A stretch of DNA of 64,000 bases from Paenibacillus glucanolyticus NBRC 15330 (GCF_004000885.1 NZ_BIMC01000025.1:1-64000), one strand, 5' to 3'; counted from the first letter of the stretch, positions 35,393 to 45,478 are shown. The notes: generated from the sequence alone by a model not told the origin. Numbers and translations: made by a program.

Positions 35393-36576
35393 TGGAGAAC
35401 GGAACACAGCAGACAACCGGATCCGGTAAAAAGCTCTTGCCTGGTTCCGTCATTGGCGTTCTGGGCGGCGGCCAGCTTGGACGAATGATCGCGCTGTACG
35501 GCATCCGGATGGGTTATTCGTTCGTCACGCTGGACCCGGCGCCGAACTCGCCGCTCGGTCAGATGGCTGAGCAGATTACGGCAGGTTACGATGATGTTGA
35601 AGCTGCACGTCAATTGGCAGAGAGTGCTGATGTCATTACGTACGAATTCGAGAATGTCGATGCGGGCGTGGCCAAGCTTCTGGAGGAGCAGTCTTATGTT
35701 CCGCAAGGAAGCAAGCTGCTCTATATCACGCAGCACCGTTTGCGTGAGAAGGCGGCAATTGAAGCCGCGGGCGTGCCGGTTGCGCCGTATCGTGAGATAA
35801 CAAGCCTTACAGATTTGCAGTCCGCCGCCACTGAGCTTGGACTTCCGTGCGTGCTTAAGACCGCTACGGGAGGTTATGATGGTAAAGGGCAGGCGGTTCT
35901 CCGCAGCGAGGATGAGCTGGAGTCGGCTTACAGGGAGCTGGCAGCCAGCGGAACGGAGCTCGTATTGGAGAAGTTCGTGAAGTTTGCGTGCGAGATTTCC
36001 GTGATCGCTGCACGCACCCCAAGCGGTATTGTGAAGAGCTTTCCGCCGGCAGAGAACGTGCACGTCAACAATATTTTGCACTTGTCGGTTGTACCTGCGC
36101 GCGTGCAAAGCGACGTTCAGCGCAGGGCCTGTCAGCTCGCGGAACGCGTGGCTGAAGGCTTAGGAGCGGTTGGCCTGCTGGCCGTGGAGATGTTTGTGAC
36201 CGAGGATGGCGAGCTGTATGTGAACGAGCTTGCACCACGTCCGCACAACTCGGGCCACTACACGATGGAGGCTTGCTCAACTTCCCAATTCGAGCAGCAT
36301 GTGAGAGCCATATGTAATTTGCCGCTCGGAGATACCACGCTGCTGAGCCCGGTTGTTATGGTGAACGTGCTCGGCCAGCATCTGGAGGAGGTCGTGCAGC
36401 GCTTCGGGAATGAGGATACGCTGGCAGAGTCTCTGGGTGTTGTGCCTAAGCTTCATCTGTACGGCAAGAGCGAGGCGAAGCTTAACCGCAAGATGGGACA
36501 TATCAACCTCTTGTGCGGGGATGTGGATGCCGCCCTGGAATGGATAGAGAAAACGAATATTTGGAGGCAGGATTAA
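35389..36576 (+). CDS. purK: 5-(carboxyamino)imidazole ribonucleotide synthase
   Basis: 395 residues. ATP-grasp enzyme that carboxylates AIR with ATP and bicarbonate. It opens with GVLGGGQLGRMIA, has the TYEFENVD signature near residue 84, and ends with the metal site region VNELAPRPHNSGHYT. Its ATG overlaps the purE stop. Slightly longer than Bacillus PurK because of an N-terminal extension of about 20 residues. Confidence 0.97.
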   Translation: MMENGTQQTTGSGKKLLPGSVIGVLGGGQLGRMIALYGIRMGYSFVTLDPAPNSPLGQMAEQITAGYDDVEAARQLAESADVITYEFENVDAGVAKLLEEQSYVPQGSKLLYITQHRLREKAAIEAAGVPVAPYREITSLTDLQSAATELGLPCVLKTATGGYDGKGQAVLRSEDELESAYRELAASGTELVLEKFVKFACEISVIAARTPSGIVKSFPPAENVHVNNILHLSVVPARVQSDVQRRACQLAERVAEGLGAVGLLAVEMFVTEDGELYVNELAPRPHNSGHYTMEACSTSQFEQHVRAICNLPLGDTTLLSPVVMVNVLGQHLEEVVQRFGNEDTLAESLGVVPKLHLYGKSEAKLNRKMGHINLLCGDVDAALEWIEKTNIWRQD

Positions 36577-36579
36577 ACG

Positions 36580-37875
36580 ATGATTGAACGTTACAGCAGA
36601 CCGGAAATGCGAGCGATTTGGACCGAGGAGAACAAATTCAGAGCGTGGCTGGAAGTGGAACTGTGCGCATGTGAGGCATGGGCAGATCTTGGCGTCATTC
36701 CGAAGGAAGACACCGTTAAACTTCGCCAGAATGCGACTTTTGATATGGATCGGATATATGAGATTGAACAGGAAACGCGCCATGATGTCATCGCCTTTAC
36801 CCGCGCGGTATCGGAGAGCCTGGGCGAGGAACGCAAATGGGTCCACTACGGATTGACTTCGACGGACGTGGTGGATACCGCGATGGGGTATCTGCTCAAG
36901 CAGGCCAACGATATTTTGGAGCAGGACATCCTGCGTTTTATCGGCATTTTGAAAGAGAAGGCACTGGCCTACAAACATACCCCGATGATGGGCAGAACGC
37001 ATGGCGTTCATGCAGAACCTACAACGTTTGGTCTGAAAATGGCGCTGTGGCATGAAGAGATGATCCGCAATCTGGAGCGCTTCCGCCATGCGGCTGACGG
37101 CGTGCAATACGGCAAAATCTCGGGGGCAGTCGGAACGTATGCCAACATTGATCCTTCCGTAGAAGAATTCGTATGCCGCAAGCTCGGCACGAAGGCAGCG
37201 CCGATCTCGACCCAGACGCTGCAGCGTGACCGTCATGCGGAATACATGGCAACCCTGGCACTCATCGCTACATCGCTTGAGAAGTTTGCAACTGAAGTTC
37301 GCGCATTGCAGAAGAGTGAGGTTCGCGAAGTAGAAGAAGCATTCGCTAAAGGTCAAAAGGGTTCCTCTGCGATGCCGCACAAACGCAATCCGATCGGTTC
37401 GGAGAACATCTCGGGCCTGGCGCGCGTCATTCGCGGTCACATGGTGTCCGCCTACGAGAACGTGCCGCTCTGGCATGAGCGGGATATCTCCCACTCCTCG
37501 GTAGAGCGCATCATCCTGCCGGATGCGACGATGCTGCTGAACTACATGCTGAACCGCTTTGGCAACATCGTGAAGAACCTGACGGTATTCCCGGAGAACA
37601 TGAAGCGCAACATGGCTCGCACCTATGGTGTTCCCTTCTCGGGCCGAATCCTGACGAAGCTGATCGACAAAGGCTTCAGCCGCGAGCAAGCGTACGATAC
37701 CGTTCAACCGCGCGCTATGCAGGCATGGGAAGAGCAGCGCCAATTCCGCGAGATCGTGGAAGCCACGCCTGAGATCACCGAGGTGCTCAGCGCTGAGGAG
37801 ATTGAGGATGCATTTAATCCAAGCTGGCACCTGAAGCATGTGGATACGATTTTTGCCAAGCTGGGGCTGGAGTAA
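36580..37875 (+). CDS. purB: Adenylosuccinate lyase
   Basis: 431 residues, starting three bases after purK. The fumarase-superfamily signature GSSAMPHKRNP is near residue 265, with TSTDVVDTA and GRTHGVHAEPT earlier. It splits SAICAR to AICAR and adenylosuccinate to AMP. After it the operon is interrupted by 272 bp carrying a repeat. Confidence 0.97.
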   Translation: MIERYSRPEMRAIWTEENKFRAWLEVELCACEAWADLGVIPKEDTVKLRQNATFDMDRIYEIEQETRHDVIAFTRAVSESLGEERKWVHYGLTSTDVVDTAMGYLLKQANDILEQDILRFIGILKEKALAYKHTPMMGRTHGVHAEPTTFGLKMALWHEEMIRNLERFRHAADGVQYGKISGAVGTYANIDPSVEEFVCRKLGTKAAPISTQTLQRDRHAEYMATLALIATSLEKFATEVRALQKSEVREVEEAFAKGQKGSSAMPHKRNPIGSENISGLARVIRGHMVSAYENVPLWHERDISHSSVERIILPDATMLLNYMLNRFGNIVKNLTVFPENMKRNMARTYGVPFSGRILTKLIDKGFSREQAYDTVQPRAMQAWEEQRQFREIVEATPEITEVLSAEEIEDAFNPSWHLKHVDTIFAKLGLE

Positions 37876-37894
37876 GGATGTCGGTATAAGAAGT

Positions 37895-38026
37895 TCTACA
37901 GCGGAGAAGGCGGAATTGTTTTGTAGAAGCGATAGCGGTCCCCTTTGTCCCCGGATTTTAACCTTTGAATCATATTCATGGAAATCTGGGGGCAACAGGG
38001 ATCGGAAAAACAATCCGCATTCGTAG
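37895..38026 (+). repeat. Structured palindromic element, copy A (purB-purC gap)
   Basis: Two nested stems. The outer stem is GCGGAATTGTTTT with AAAACAATCCGC. The inner stem is GTCCCCGGATTT with GAAATCTGGGGGC. Between them lie the conserved segments GGTCCCCTTTGT and CAACAGGGATCGG. Copy B at 55198-55325 has the same layout with compensating base changes. See findings. Confidence 0.8.
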
Positions 38027-38147
38027 TGATGAACAAGCTAAAGATCTTTAGTCCACATGATACTGAGCATTCTATTTTTCATCCGACAGAAATACAGGGA
38101 GCGACAGTCTCAGATTGAGATATACGTCGCCCCAAGGGGAGGAACAC

Positions 38148-39038
38148 ATGACATTACCGGCATTATCGACCGCCACTCATCTGGTCAACGTACCGCTGCT
38201 GTACAAGGGCAAGGTGCGTGAATTGTACGACCTGGGGGAGCATGTACTCATCGTCGTCACCGACCGCATTTCCGCTTTTGACTATGTGCTGGAGCCGCCT
38301 GTACCGGCCAAAGGAACCGTGCTGAACAAGCTGAGCGCTTTCTGGTTTGGGCAAACGGAACAGCTTATCAGCAATCATGTCGTGCATACGGACGTGAATC
38401 TCCTGGGTGATGCCGTCAAGGATAAGGCGCTGCTCGATGGCCGAATCATGGTGTGCCGCAGAGCCGAGCGCATCGATATCGAATGCGTCGTCCGCGGATA
38501 TATTACCGGCGGCGGCTGGAGGCAGTATCAGTCCACGGGCGAGATTAACGGGATTAAGCTGCCGGAGGGCCTGCGCAAGAATGAGGCTTTTCCCGAGCCG
38601 ATCTTCACGCCGGCTGCCAAGAACGATGTCGGTCATGATGAAGATATTTCGCTTGATCGGATGCAAGAGCTTGTCGGTGAAGAGCTGGCATTGCAGCTGA
38701 AGGATCGCAGTCTCATGCTCTACAAGTTCGCCCGCGACTATTGCAGCAAGCACAGCATTATTTTGGCAGATTGCAAATTTGAGTTCGGTTTGATCGATGG
38801 AGAGATCGTGCTGATCGACGAGATTTTTACGCCGGATTCCTCCCGTTTCTGGGATGTGAACCATTATGCGCTCGACATTGAAATTGACAGTATGGATAAG
38901 GAGCCGGTGCGCACGTACCTCGCTTCGTCCGACTGGGATAAGAACAGTGAACCGGGTCCCCTGCCGCAAGCCGTGGTGGAGGAAACAACACGCCGCTACA
39001 CTGATATTTACAGCCGAATCACGGGTGTCAGCTTGTAA
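38148..39038 (+). CDS. purC: SAICAR synthase
   Basis: 296 residues from ATG 38148 (AGGGGAGG upstream). It joins CAIR and aspartate. Motifs: LLYKGKVRELYDLGEHVL, TDRISAFD and the late LIDEIFTPDSSRFW. It is clearly longer than the roughly 240-residue B. subtilis and E. coli enzymes and has the layout of the longer, yeast-like type. Confidence 0.95.
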   Translation: MTLPALSTATHLVNVPLLYKGKVRELYDLGEHVLIVVTDRISAFDYVLEPPVPAKGTVLNKLSAFWFGQTEQLISNHVVHTDVNLLGDAVKDKALLDGRIMVCRRAERIDIECVVRGYITGGGWRQYQSTGEINGIKLPEGLRKNEAFPEPIFTPAAKNDVGHDEDISLDRMQELVGEELALQLKDRSLMLYKFARDYCSKHSIILADCKFEFGLIDGEIVLIDEIFTPDSSRFWDVNHYALDIEIDSMDKEPVRTYLASSDWDKNSEPGPLPQAVVEETTRRYTDIYSRITGVSL

Positions 39039-39087
39039 GCTTTTATAAACCATTTCATTCATATATACCGAGGAGGAACAGGAAACA

Positions 39088-39333
39088 ATGTTGAAAGCAA
39101 AGGTCTACGTCACGATTAAACAGAGCGTATTGGACCCTCAAGGGGTAGCGGTACAGGGTGCACTTCATTCAATCGGATATAAGGAAGTAGAGAGTCTTCG
39201 CATCGGTAAATATATGGAGCTTGAGCTGGGTACGGATAACCGTGAGGAAGCCGAGCAGCGTGTGAAAGAAATGTGCGAGAAGCTTCTGGCCAATACGGTG
39301 GTTGAGAACTACCGTTATGAATTGGAGGGCTAA
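39088..39333 (+). CDS. purS: Phosphoribosylformylglycinamidine synthase subunit PurS
   Basis: 81 residues with GAGGAGGAA upstream. The sequence KAKVYVTIKQSVLDPQGVAV and SIGYKEVESLRIGKY is typical. PurS bridges PurQ and PurL in the three-part Gram-positive enzyme. purQ starts five bases after its stop. Confidence 0.96.
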   Translation: MLKAKVYVTIKQSVLDPQGVAVQGALHSIGYKEVESLRIGKYMELELGTDNREEAEQRVKEMCEKLLANTVVENYRYELEG

Positions 39334-39337
39334 ACCG

Positions 39338-40027
39338 ATGAGATTTGCAGTGCTGGTCTTTCCTGGCTCGAATTGCGACATTGACTGTTATAAGGCGGTA
39401 GAAGAGACGATTGGTCAGCCGGTGGATTACGTATGGCATACGGCAACCGATCTTTCCCCATATGATTGTATTTTGGTACCCGGCGGATTCTCCTACGGAG
39501 ATTATCTGCGGTGTGGTGCGATTTCCCGGTTCGCCCCGGTTATGAATGAAGTGGCGAAGGCGGCGGAAGAGGGCAAGTATATTCTTGGCATCTGCAACGG
39601 ATTTCAGATTTTGACGGAAGCGGGACTCCTTCCAGGGGCTCTGCGCCGCAACGATTCGATGAAATTCCGCTGCCATGACAGTGTGCTGAAAGTGAACAAT
39701 AATACGACGCCATTTACGCGCGATTATGCAGAAGGACAAGAGATTGTTATTCCGATCGCCCATGGTGAAGGCAACTATTACTGTGATGAAGAAACGCTTC
39801 AAAAGCTCCGGGACAACCGGCAAATCGTATTTACGTATCAAGACAATCCGAACGGCTCGGTAGAGGATATCGCAGGCATCTGCAACGAGCGCGGCAACGT
39901 AATCGGCATGATGCCGCATCCGGAGCGCGCGGTGAGCAGTCTGCTCGGCTCGGATGACGGCAAGGCAATGTTCACATCCATATTACAGGCATGGAGGGAT
40001 ACTCATGGCGCAGCAAACGTCCGTTAA
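39338..40027 (+). CDS. purQ: Phosphoribosylformylglycinamidine synthase, glutaminase subunit
   Basis: 229 residues from ATG 39338 (GGAGGG eight bases upstream). Class I glutamine amidotransferase: nucleophile Cys in LGICNGFQIL, and His/Glu in MMPHPERAV. It releases ammonia for PurL. Its end overlaps purL by 23 bases. Confidence 0.96.
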   Translation: MRFAVLVFPGSNCDIDCYKAVEETIGQPVDYVWHTATDLSPYDCILVPGGFSYGDYLRCGAISRFAPVMNEVAKAAEEGKYILGICNGFQILTEAGLLPGALRRNDSMKFRCHDSVLKVNNNTTPFTRDYAEGQEIVIPIAHGEGNYYCDEETLQKLRDNRQIVFTYQDNPNGSVEDIAGICNERGNVIGMMPHPERAVSSLLGSDDGKAMFTSILQAWRDTHGAANVR

Positions 40028-42248
40028 GGAACCGACAGCAGAACAGATCGCAGAGTTTCAGATTTACAAGCAGATGGGAGTTTCGGACAGCGAGTATGAG
40101 CTGATCTGTTCCTTCATGGGACGCAAACCGAATTACACGGAAATCGGCGTGTTTAGTGTCATGTGGTCCGAGCATTGTGCTTATAAAAATTCCAAGCCGC
40201 TTCTTCGCCGCTTCCCGACAAGCGGTCCGCGCGTCCTGATGGGACCGGGCGAAGGCGCAGGGATCGTGGATATCGGCGACAACCAGGCGGTTGTATTCAA
40301 AATCGAAAGCCACAACCATCCGTCTGCGGTTGAGCCTTATCAAGGCGCAGCAACGGGTGTGGGCGGCATTATACGCGATATTTTCTCTATGGGGGCAAGA
40401 CCGGTTGCGATCCTGAACTCGCTTCGCTTCGGCAAGCTCGAGAGCGATCGCGTGAAATATTTGTTCGAGCACGTTGTATCCGGTATTGCAGGTTATGGCA
40501 ATTGCATCGGAATCCCGACGGTAGGCGGCGAGGTTGTATTCGATGAGAGTTATGAAGGCAATCCGCTGGTCAATGCGATGTGTGTCGGCATTATCGACCA
40601 TGACAAGATTCAGCGCGGTGTGGCAAAAGGGGTAGGCAATCCGGTCTTCTATGTTGGACCTCCAACCGGACGCGATGGCATACACGGCGCGACCTTCGCT
40701 TCCGTTGAGCTGACGGAGGAATCCGAAGCGAACCGTACGGCCGTTCAGGTCGGCGATCCGTTCATGGAGAAGCTGGTCATGGAATCCTGCCTGGAGCTGA
40801 TCGATTCCGGCATCGTGCTGGGCATTCAGGATATGGGCGCGGCTGGACTGACTTGCTCCAGTGCGGAAATGGCAAGTAAAGCCGGCAATGGTCTTGAACT
40901 GTACCTGGACCAGGTGCCTCAGCGTGAAGAGGGCATGACGCCTTATGAAATGATGCTGTCGGAATCCCAGGAACGGATGCTGTTCGTGGTAGAGCCGAAG
41001 GATGAAGCTCAAGCTCGCGAAATCTTCGACCGGTGGGGCGTGATCTGTGCCAAAGTCGGCAAGGTAACGGACGATGGCCGCCTGAAGCTGATCCACCATG
41101 ATGAAGTGGTGGGCGACATGCCGGTGAAAGCACTTGTTGACGAGTGTCCGATCTATGATAAACCATCCCAGGAACCGGCTTACTATAAAGAGCAAGCGGC
41201 CGTGGATACACTTCGTTATGAAGAAGTGAAGGATTTGGGCGGTGCCCTTAAGAAGGTGCTGGGCTCACCAAGCCTTGCAAGCAAAGCATGGGTATACAAT
41301 CAATACGACTACATGGTTCGTACCAGCACGGCGGTTCGTCCGGGTTCGGATGCCGCTGTCGTGACGGTTCATGGAACACGCAAAGCGCTGGCGATGACAA
41401 CGGATTGCAACGGCCGTTATGTCTATCTCGATCCCGAGCGGGGCGGCAGAATTGCGGTCAGCGAAGCTGCGCGCAATATCGTATGCTCCGGCGCAGAGCC
41501 GCTTGCCATTACGGATAACCTGAACTTCGGCAGCCCGGAGAAGCCGGAAATATTCTGGCAGATGGAAAAAGCCGTTGACGGCATGGCCGAGGCTTGCCGC
41601 GAGCTCGGAACTCCGGTCATTGGCGGTAATGTCAGCCTCTATAACGAGAACACGAAGGGCGCGATTTACCCGACGCCGGTTGTCGGTATGGTCGGTCTGA
41701 TCCATGATACGGATCATATTACGACACAAGCTTTCAAGGCGGAAGGCGATGTGATTTATCTGCTGGGCGATACCCTTGCAGAACTGGGCGGCAGTGAGTT
41801 CCAAGCGGTTGTTCATGGGGTGTCGGAAGGCAGACCGCCGAAGCTTGACCTCGGTACCGAGAAGAAACTGCTTGACGGCGTACTGAAGGCGATCCAATCC
41901 GGTCTGGTTCAATCCGCGCATGACGTGTCGGAGGGCGGCCTTGCAGCAGCACTCGCCGAGAGCTGCATCAGCGGCAATGTCGGTGCAACGGTCGAATGGT
42001 CGACCGAGCTTCGCAGCGATGTGGCGCTGTTTAGCGAGAGTCAATCCCGGATCGTGCTGTCGGTATCGGCTGATCATAAGAACGCGCTTGAGAAGCTTCT
42101 GCAAGAAGCCGGCGTACCATTTACGGCACTTGGTTTCGTTGGCGGAAGCAAGCTTAGCATTAACATTAACGGTGCTTCTGCGCTGGAAGAATCCGTGGAG
42201 GCTTTGAAATCCGTCTGGGAGGATGCCATTCCATGTCTCATGAACTGA
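40005..42248 (+). CDS. purL: Phosphoribosylformylglycinamidine synthase, synthetase subunit
   Basis: 747 residues from ATG 40005 (MAQQTSVKEPT, GGAGGG upstream). This is the small Gram-positive PurL of about 740 residues, needing PurS and PurQ. Visible motifs: MWSEHCAYKNSKPLL, FKIESHNHPSAVEPYQGAATG and DMGAAGLTCSSAEMA. It converts FGAR to FGAM with ATP. Confidence 0.97.
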   Translation: MAQQTSVKEPTAEQIAEFQIYKQMGVSDSEYELICSFMGRKPNYTEIGVFSVMWSEHCAYKNSKPLLRRFPTSGPRVLMGPGEGAGIVDIGDNQAVVFKIESHNHPSAVEPYQGAATGVGGIIRDIFSMGARPVAILNSLRFGKLESDRVKYLFEHVVSGIAGYGNCIGIPTVGGEVVFDESYEGNPLVNAMCVGIIDHDKIQRGVAKGVGNPVFYVGPPTGRDGIHGATFASVELTEESEANRTAVQVGDPFMEKLVMESCLELIDSGIVLGIQDMGAAGLTCSSAEMASKAGNGLELYLDQVPQREEGMTPYEMMLSESQERMLFVVEPKDEAQAREIFDRWGVICAKVGKVTDDGRLKLIHHDEVVGDMPVKALVDECPIYDKPSQEPAYYKEQAAVDTLRYEEVKDLGGALKKVLGSPSLASKAWVYNQYDYMVRTSTAVRPGSDAAVVTVHGTRKALAMTTDCNGRYVYLDPERGGRIAVSEAARNIVCSGAEPLAITDNLNFGSPEKPEIFWQMEKAVDGMAEACRELGTPVIGGNVSLYNENTKGAIYPTPVVGMVGLIHDTDHITTQAFKAEGDVIYLLGDTLAELGGSEFQAVVHGVSEGRPPKLDLGTEKKLLDGVLKAIQSGLVQSAHDVSEGGLAAALAESCISGNVGATVEWSTELRSDVALFSESQSRIVLSVSADHKNALEKLLQEAGVPFTALGFVGGSKLSININGASALEESVEALKSVWEDAIPCLMN

Positions 42249-43711
42249 TGCCCGAAGGACTGTGGACAGGGGATTACTACAATGAGGGAACAGGTCAGAG
42301 CGATATATTTGATACATTAAAAGAAGAGTGCGGCGTATTCGGGGTGTTTGGGCATCCCGATGCCGCCTCCCTTTCCTATTACGGGCTTCACGCCCTCCAG
42401 CATCGCGGGGAGGAAAGCGCAGGGATCTGCGTGGCCGATGGTGAGAACTTCAATTATCACCGCGGCATGGGGCTTGTGAAGGAAGTGTTTGACAAGGATA
42501 AGCTGGAATCGCTGAAGGGCGGGATGTCGATCGGGCATGTCCGTTATTCGACCAGCGGCGACAGTCGGCTGACGAATGCGCAGCCGCTTGTCTTCAAATA
42601 CCGTGAGGGCAATCTGGCGATTGCCACGAACGGCAACATCGTGAATGAGCCGAAGCTTCGGCGTGAGCTGGAGATGGAGGGCTCCATTTTTCAGACGACG
42701 AGTGACACGGAAGTTATTGCGCATCTGATTGCACGATCGCCCAAGGATTTTGTCGAGGCAGCCAAGGATGCATTGAAGCGACTGGTCGGCGGATTCGCCT
42801 TCCTGCTCATGACAAACGACAAGCTGCTTGTCGCTTCGGACCCGAACGGACTCCGTCCGCTGACGATGGGACGTCTTGGCGATGCGTATATCTTCACGTC
42901 CGAGACGTGCGCGCTTGAAGTGATCGGGGCGGAAGCCATACGTGATGTCGCTCCAGGGGAGCTTCTTATTCTGGATAGAAACGGTCTGCGTGAAGAGCGT
43001 TACACGGAAGCCGGCCGCAAAGCGCTATGCGCAATGGAATACATCTATTTCTCCCGTCCGGACAGCGATCTGAACGGTTCAAATCTGCATTCAGCCCGTA
43101 AACGGATGGGCAGCAAGATGGCGTTGGAATCGTTCGTGGATGCGGATGTGGTCACAGGCGTGCCAGACTCCAGCATTTCAGCTGCGATTGGTTATGCCGA
43201 ACAGACGGGCATTCCGTATGAGCTCGGATTGATCAAGAATAAGTACACTGGACGTACGTTCATCCAGCCGAGCCAGGAGCTGCGCGAACAGGGCGTGAAG
43301 ATGAAGCTGAGCGCTGTACGGCGCGTGGTGGAAGGCAAACGCGTAGTGATGATTGATGACTCCATCGTGCGAGGTACGACGTCCCGCCGGATCGTCAACC
43401 TGCTTCGTGAGGCAGGCGCTACCGAAGTGCATGTGCGGATTACGTCGCCGCCATTCAAGAATCCTTGCTTCTATGGTATCGATACACCGGATCGCAGAGA
43501 ACTGATTGCATCTGAGAAAAGCGTCGAGGAGATTTGCCGTGAGATCAATGCGGACTCCCTGTCGTTCTTGAGCCCGGATGGACTCATATCTGCTATTGGC
43601 GGTTATGATGAGCACAGCCATAAGGGCGGCTTGTGTATGGCGTGTTTTGACAATGATTACCCGACACAGATTGATTTTAACGGGGAAGAGAAAATGGGCT
43701 GCAGCTGCTAG
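42233..43711 (+). CDS. purF: Amidophosphoribosyltransferase
   Basis: 492 residues, first committed step (PRPP plus glutamine). The catalytic Cys is at position 33 (EECGVFGVFGH), so the propeptide to be removed is about 32 residues, longer than the 11 of B. subtilis. PRPP loop: VVMIDDSIVRGTTSRRIV. C-terminal Cys residues (CMACFDNDYPT, GCSC) fit the Fe-S type. It overlaps purL by 16 bases. Confidence 0.96.
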   Translation: MSHELMPEGLWTGDYYNEGTGQSDIFDTLKEECGVFGVFGHPDAASLSYYGLHALQHRGEESAGICVADGENFNYHRGMGLVKEVFDKDKLESLKGGMSIGHVRYSTSGDSRLTNAQPLVFKYREGNLAIATNGNIVNEPKLRRELEMEGSIFQTTSDTEVIAHLIARSPKDFVEAAKDALKRLVGGFAFLLMTNDKLLVASDPNGLRPLTMGRLGDAYIFTSETCALEVIGAEAIRDVAPGELLILDRNGLREERYTEAGRKALCAMEYIYFSRPDSDLNGSNLHSARKRMGSKMALESFVDADVVTGVPDSSISAAIGYAEQTGIPYELGLIKNKYTGRTFIQPSQELREQGVKMKLSAVRRVVEGKRVVMIDDSIVRGTTSRRIVNLLREAGATEVHVRITSPPFKNPCFYGIDTPDRRELIASEKSVEEICREINADSLSFLSPDGLISAIGGYDEHSHKGGLCMACFDNDYPTQIDFNGEEKMGCSC

Positions 43712-43826
43712 AATTGCAGCGGACAGCCGTTTTCTTGGGAAGACCCTTTAAGCTGATTATTGATTAAGGCCATAAATGTTGTGTGAACGGATACTTTCGT
43801 CATAACGAAAAAGGAGTGTTGAGCGC

Positions 43827-44867
43827 GTGTCTGATACTTACAAACAAGCAGGCGTGGATATCGCAGCAGGCAACGAAGCGGTAGAGCGGATGAAAAAGCA
43901 TGTCAAAACGACTTTCCGACCGGAGGTCATGACAGATCTGGGTGGTTTTGGCGCACTGTTCAAGCTGAATAAAGACCAATATGAAGAGCCGGTACTCGTC
44001 TCAGGCACGGATGGCGTCGGCACAAAGCTGAAGCTCGCATTTGCGATGGATCAACACGATACCATCGGTATCGATGCAGTGGCGATGTGTGTGAACGATA
44101 TTGTGGTGCAAGGCGCAGAACCGCTCTTTTTTCTCGACTATTTGGCGTGTGACAAGGTCATTCCATCCAAGATTGAATCCATTGTCAAAGGAATTGCTGA
44201 CGGCTGCAACCAGGCCGGCTGTTCGCTGATCGGCGGCGAAACCGCGGAAATGCCGGGGATGTACAGTGAAGGCGAGTATGACATTGCAGGCTTTACCGTC
44301 GGGATTGTCGACAAAAGCAAAATGATCAACGGGTTGAATATCGCAGCGGGTGACACGGTGATTGGACTTGCTTCTAGCGGCGTGCACAGCAACGGCTTCT
44401 CGCTTGTACGCAAGCTGCTTCTGGAGGATGCGGGCTATTCGCTGCAGCAAGAGATTCACGAATTGGGAGGACGCCTTGGCGACGTGCTGCTCGCGCCAAC
44501 CAAAATCTATGTGAAGCCGCTGCTTGGTTTGTTGAACGAGATCGAAGTGAAGGGCATGGCGCACATTACGGGTGGCGGATTCATCGAGAATATTCCGCGC
44601 ATGCTGCCGGATGGCGTCAATGTCGACATCGAATACGGCGCTTGGCCGATTCTGCCGATCTTTAAGCTGATGCAGGAGAAAGGCAAGATTTCGAACAAGG
44701 ATATGTTTACGACATTTAATATGGGAATCGGCATGGTTCTTGTCGTTAAGGAACAGGATGCTGACGGGACGCTTCAATTCCTTCGTTCCGCTGGCGAAGA
44801 GGCTTACGTGATCGGCCGAGTGACGGAAGGCGAGCGTATCGTAACCTTCACGGGAGCTGAGGTTTAA
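43827..44867 (+). CDS. purM: Phosphoribosylformylglycinamidine cyclo-ligase
   Basis: 346 residues with a GTG start behind AAGGAG. Closes the imidazole ring to give AIR. Motifs LVSGTDGVGTKLKLA, GGETAEMPGMY and ITGGGFIENIPRML. It overlaps purN by one base. The 115-bp gap before it shows no clear signal. Confidence 0.97.
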   Translation: MSDTYKQAGVDIAAGNEAVERMKKHVKTTFRPEVMTDLGGFGALFKLNKDQYEEPVLVSGTDGVGTKLKLAFAMDQHDTIGIDAVAMCVNDIVVQGAEPLFFLDYLACDKVIPSKIESIVKGIADGCNQAGCSLIGGETAEMPGMYSEGEYDIAGFTVGIVDKSKMINGLNIAAGDTVIGLASSGVHSNGFSLVRKLLLEDAGYSLQQEIHELGGRLGDVLLAPTKIYVKPLLGLLNEIEVKGMAHITGGGFIENIPRMLPDGVNVDIEYGAWPILPIFKLMQEKGKISNKDMFTTFNMGIGMVLVVKEQDADGTLQFLRSAGEEAYVIGRVTEGERIVTFTGAEV

Positions 44868-45478
44868 TGAGTCCGTTTCGCATAGCCGTTTTTGCTTCCG
44901 GGAAGGGCAGCAATTTTCAGGCATTGGTGGATGCGCAGTTAAGCGGTGCCTTGGGCGGCGATATCTGCATTTTGGTATGCGACAAGCCGCAGGCTCCCGT
45001 GGTGGAGCTGGCGGCAGCGGCGAATGTGGATACCTTTGTATTCCAGCCGAAGGAGTATGCCTCGAAGGAAGAGTATGAACGGAATATTGCAGTAGAGCTT
45101 CAGCAGCGCGGTGTCGAATTGATTGTGCTTGCAGGATATATGCGATTATTAAGTCCGTCCTTTGTGGAGTTTTACAGCGGCCGAATCATCAACATTCATC
45201 CTTCTCTGCTGCCTGCTTTTCCCGGTAAAGACGCGATTGGACAAGCGCTTGCCTATGGTGTGAAATTGACCGGAGTTACCGTTCATTTCGTGGATGGCGG
45301 CATGGATACCGGGCCCGTTATTGCCCAGAAGGCCGTTGAGATCAAGGAAGGCGATACCGCGGAAGTGTTGGCGGAGCGCATTCATCATGTGGAGCAGAGG
45401 CTGTACTCGGAGGTCGTATCCTGGTTTGCTCAGAGGCGGATTTCGCTGAATGGGCGGAATGTGACGATTGCGGAATAG
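44867..45478 (+). CDS. purN: Phosphoribosylglycinamide formyltransferase
   Basis: 203 residues. Uses 10-formyl-THF. Motifs: VFASGKGSNFQAL, the active-site stretch NIHPSLLPAFPGKDAI (Asn, His) and HFVDGGMDTGPVI (Asp). It begins in the stop codon of purM. Confidence 0.96.
   Translation: MSPFRIAVFASGKGSNFQALVDAQLSGALGGDICILVCDKPQAPVVELAAAANVDTFVFQPKEYASKEEYERNIAVELQQRGVELIVLAGYMRLLSPSFVEFYSGRIINIHPSLLPAFPGKDAIGQALAYGVKLTGVTVHFVDGGMDTGPVIAQKAVEIKEGDTAEVLAERIHHVEQRLYSEVVSWFAQRRISLNGRNVTIAE

Noticed and set aside
36277..38013. Long minus-strand frame opposite purB
   Set aside because: Antisense shadow of purB; similar shadows lie opposite purL, purM and purH.
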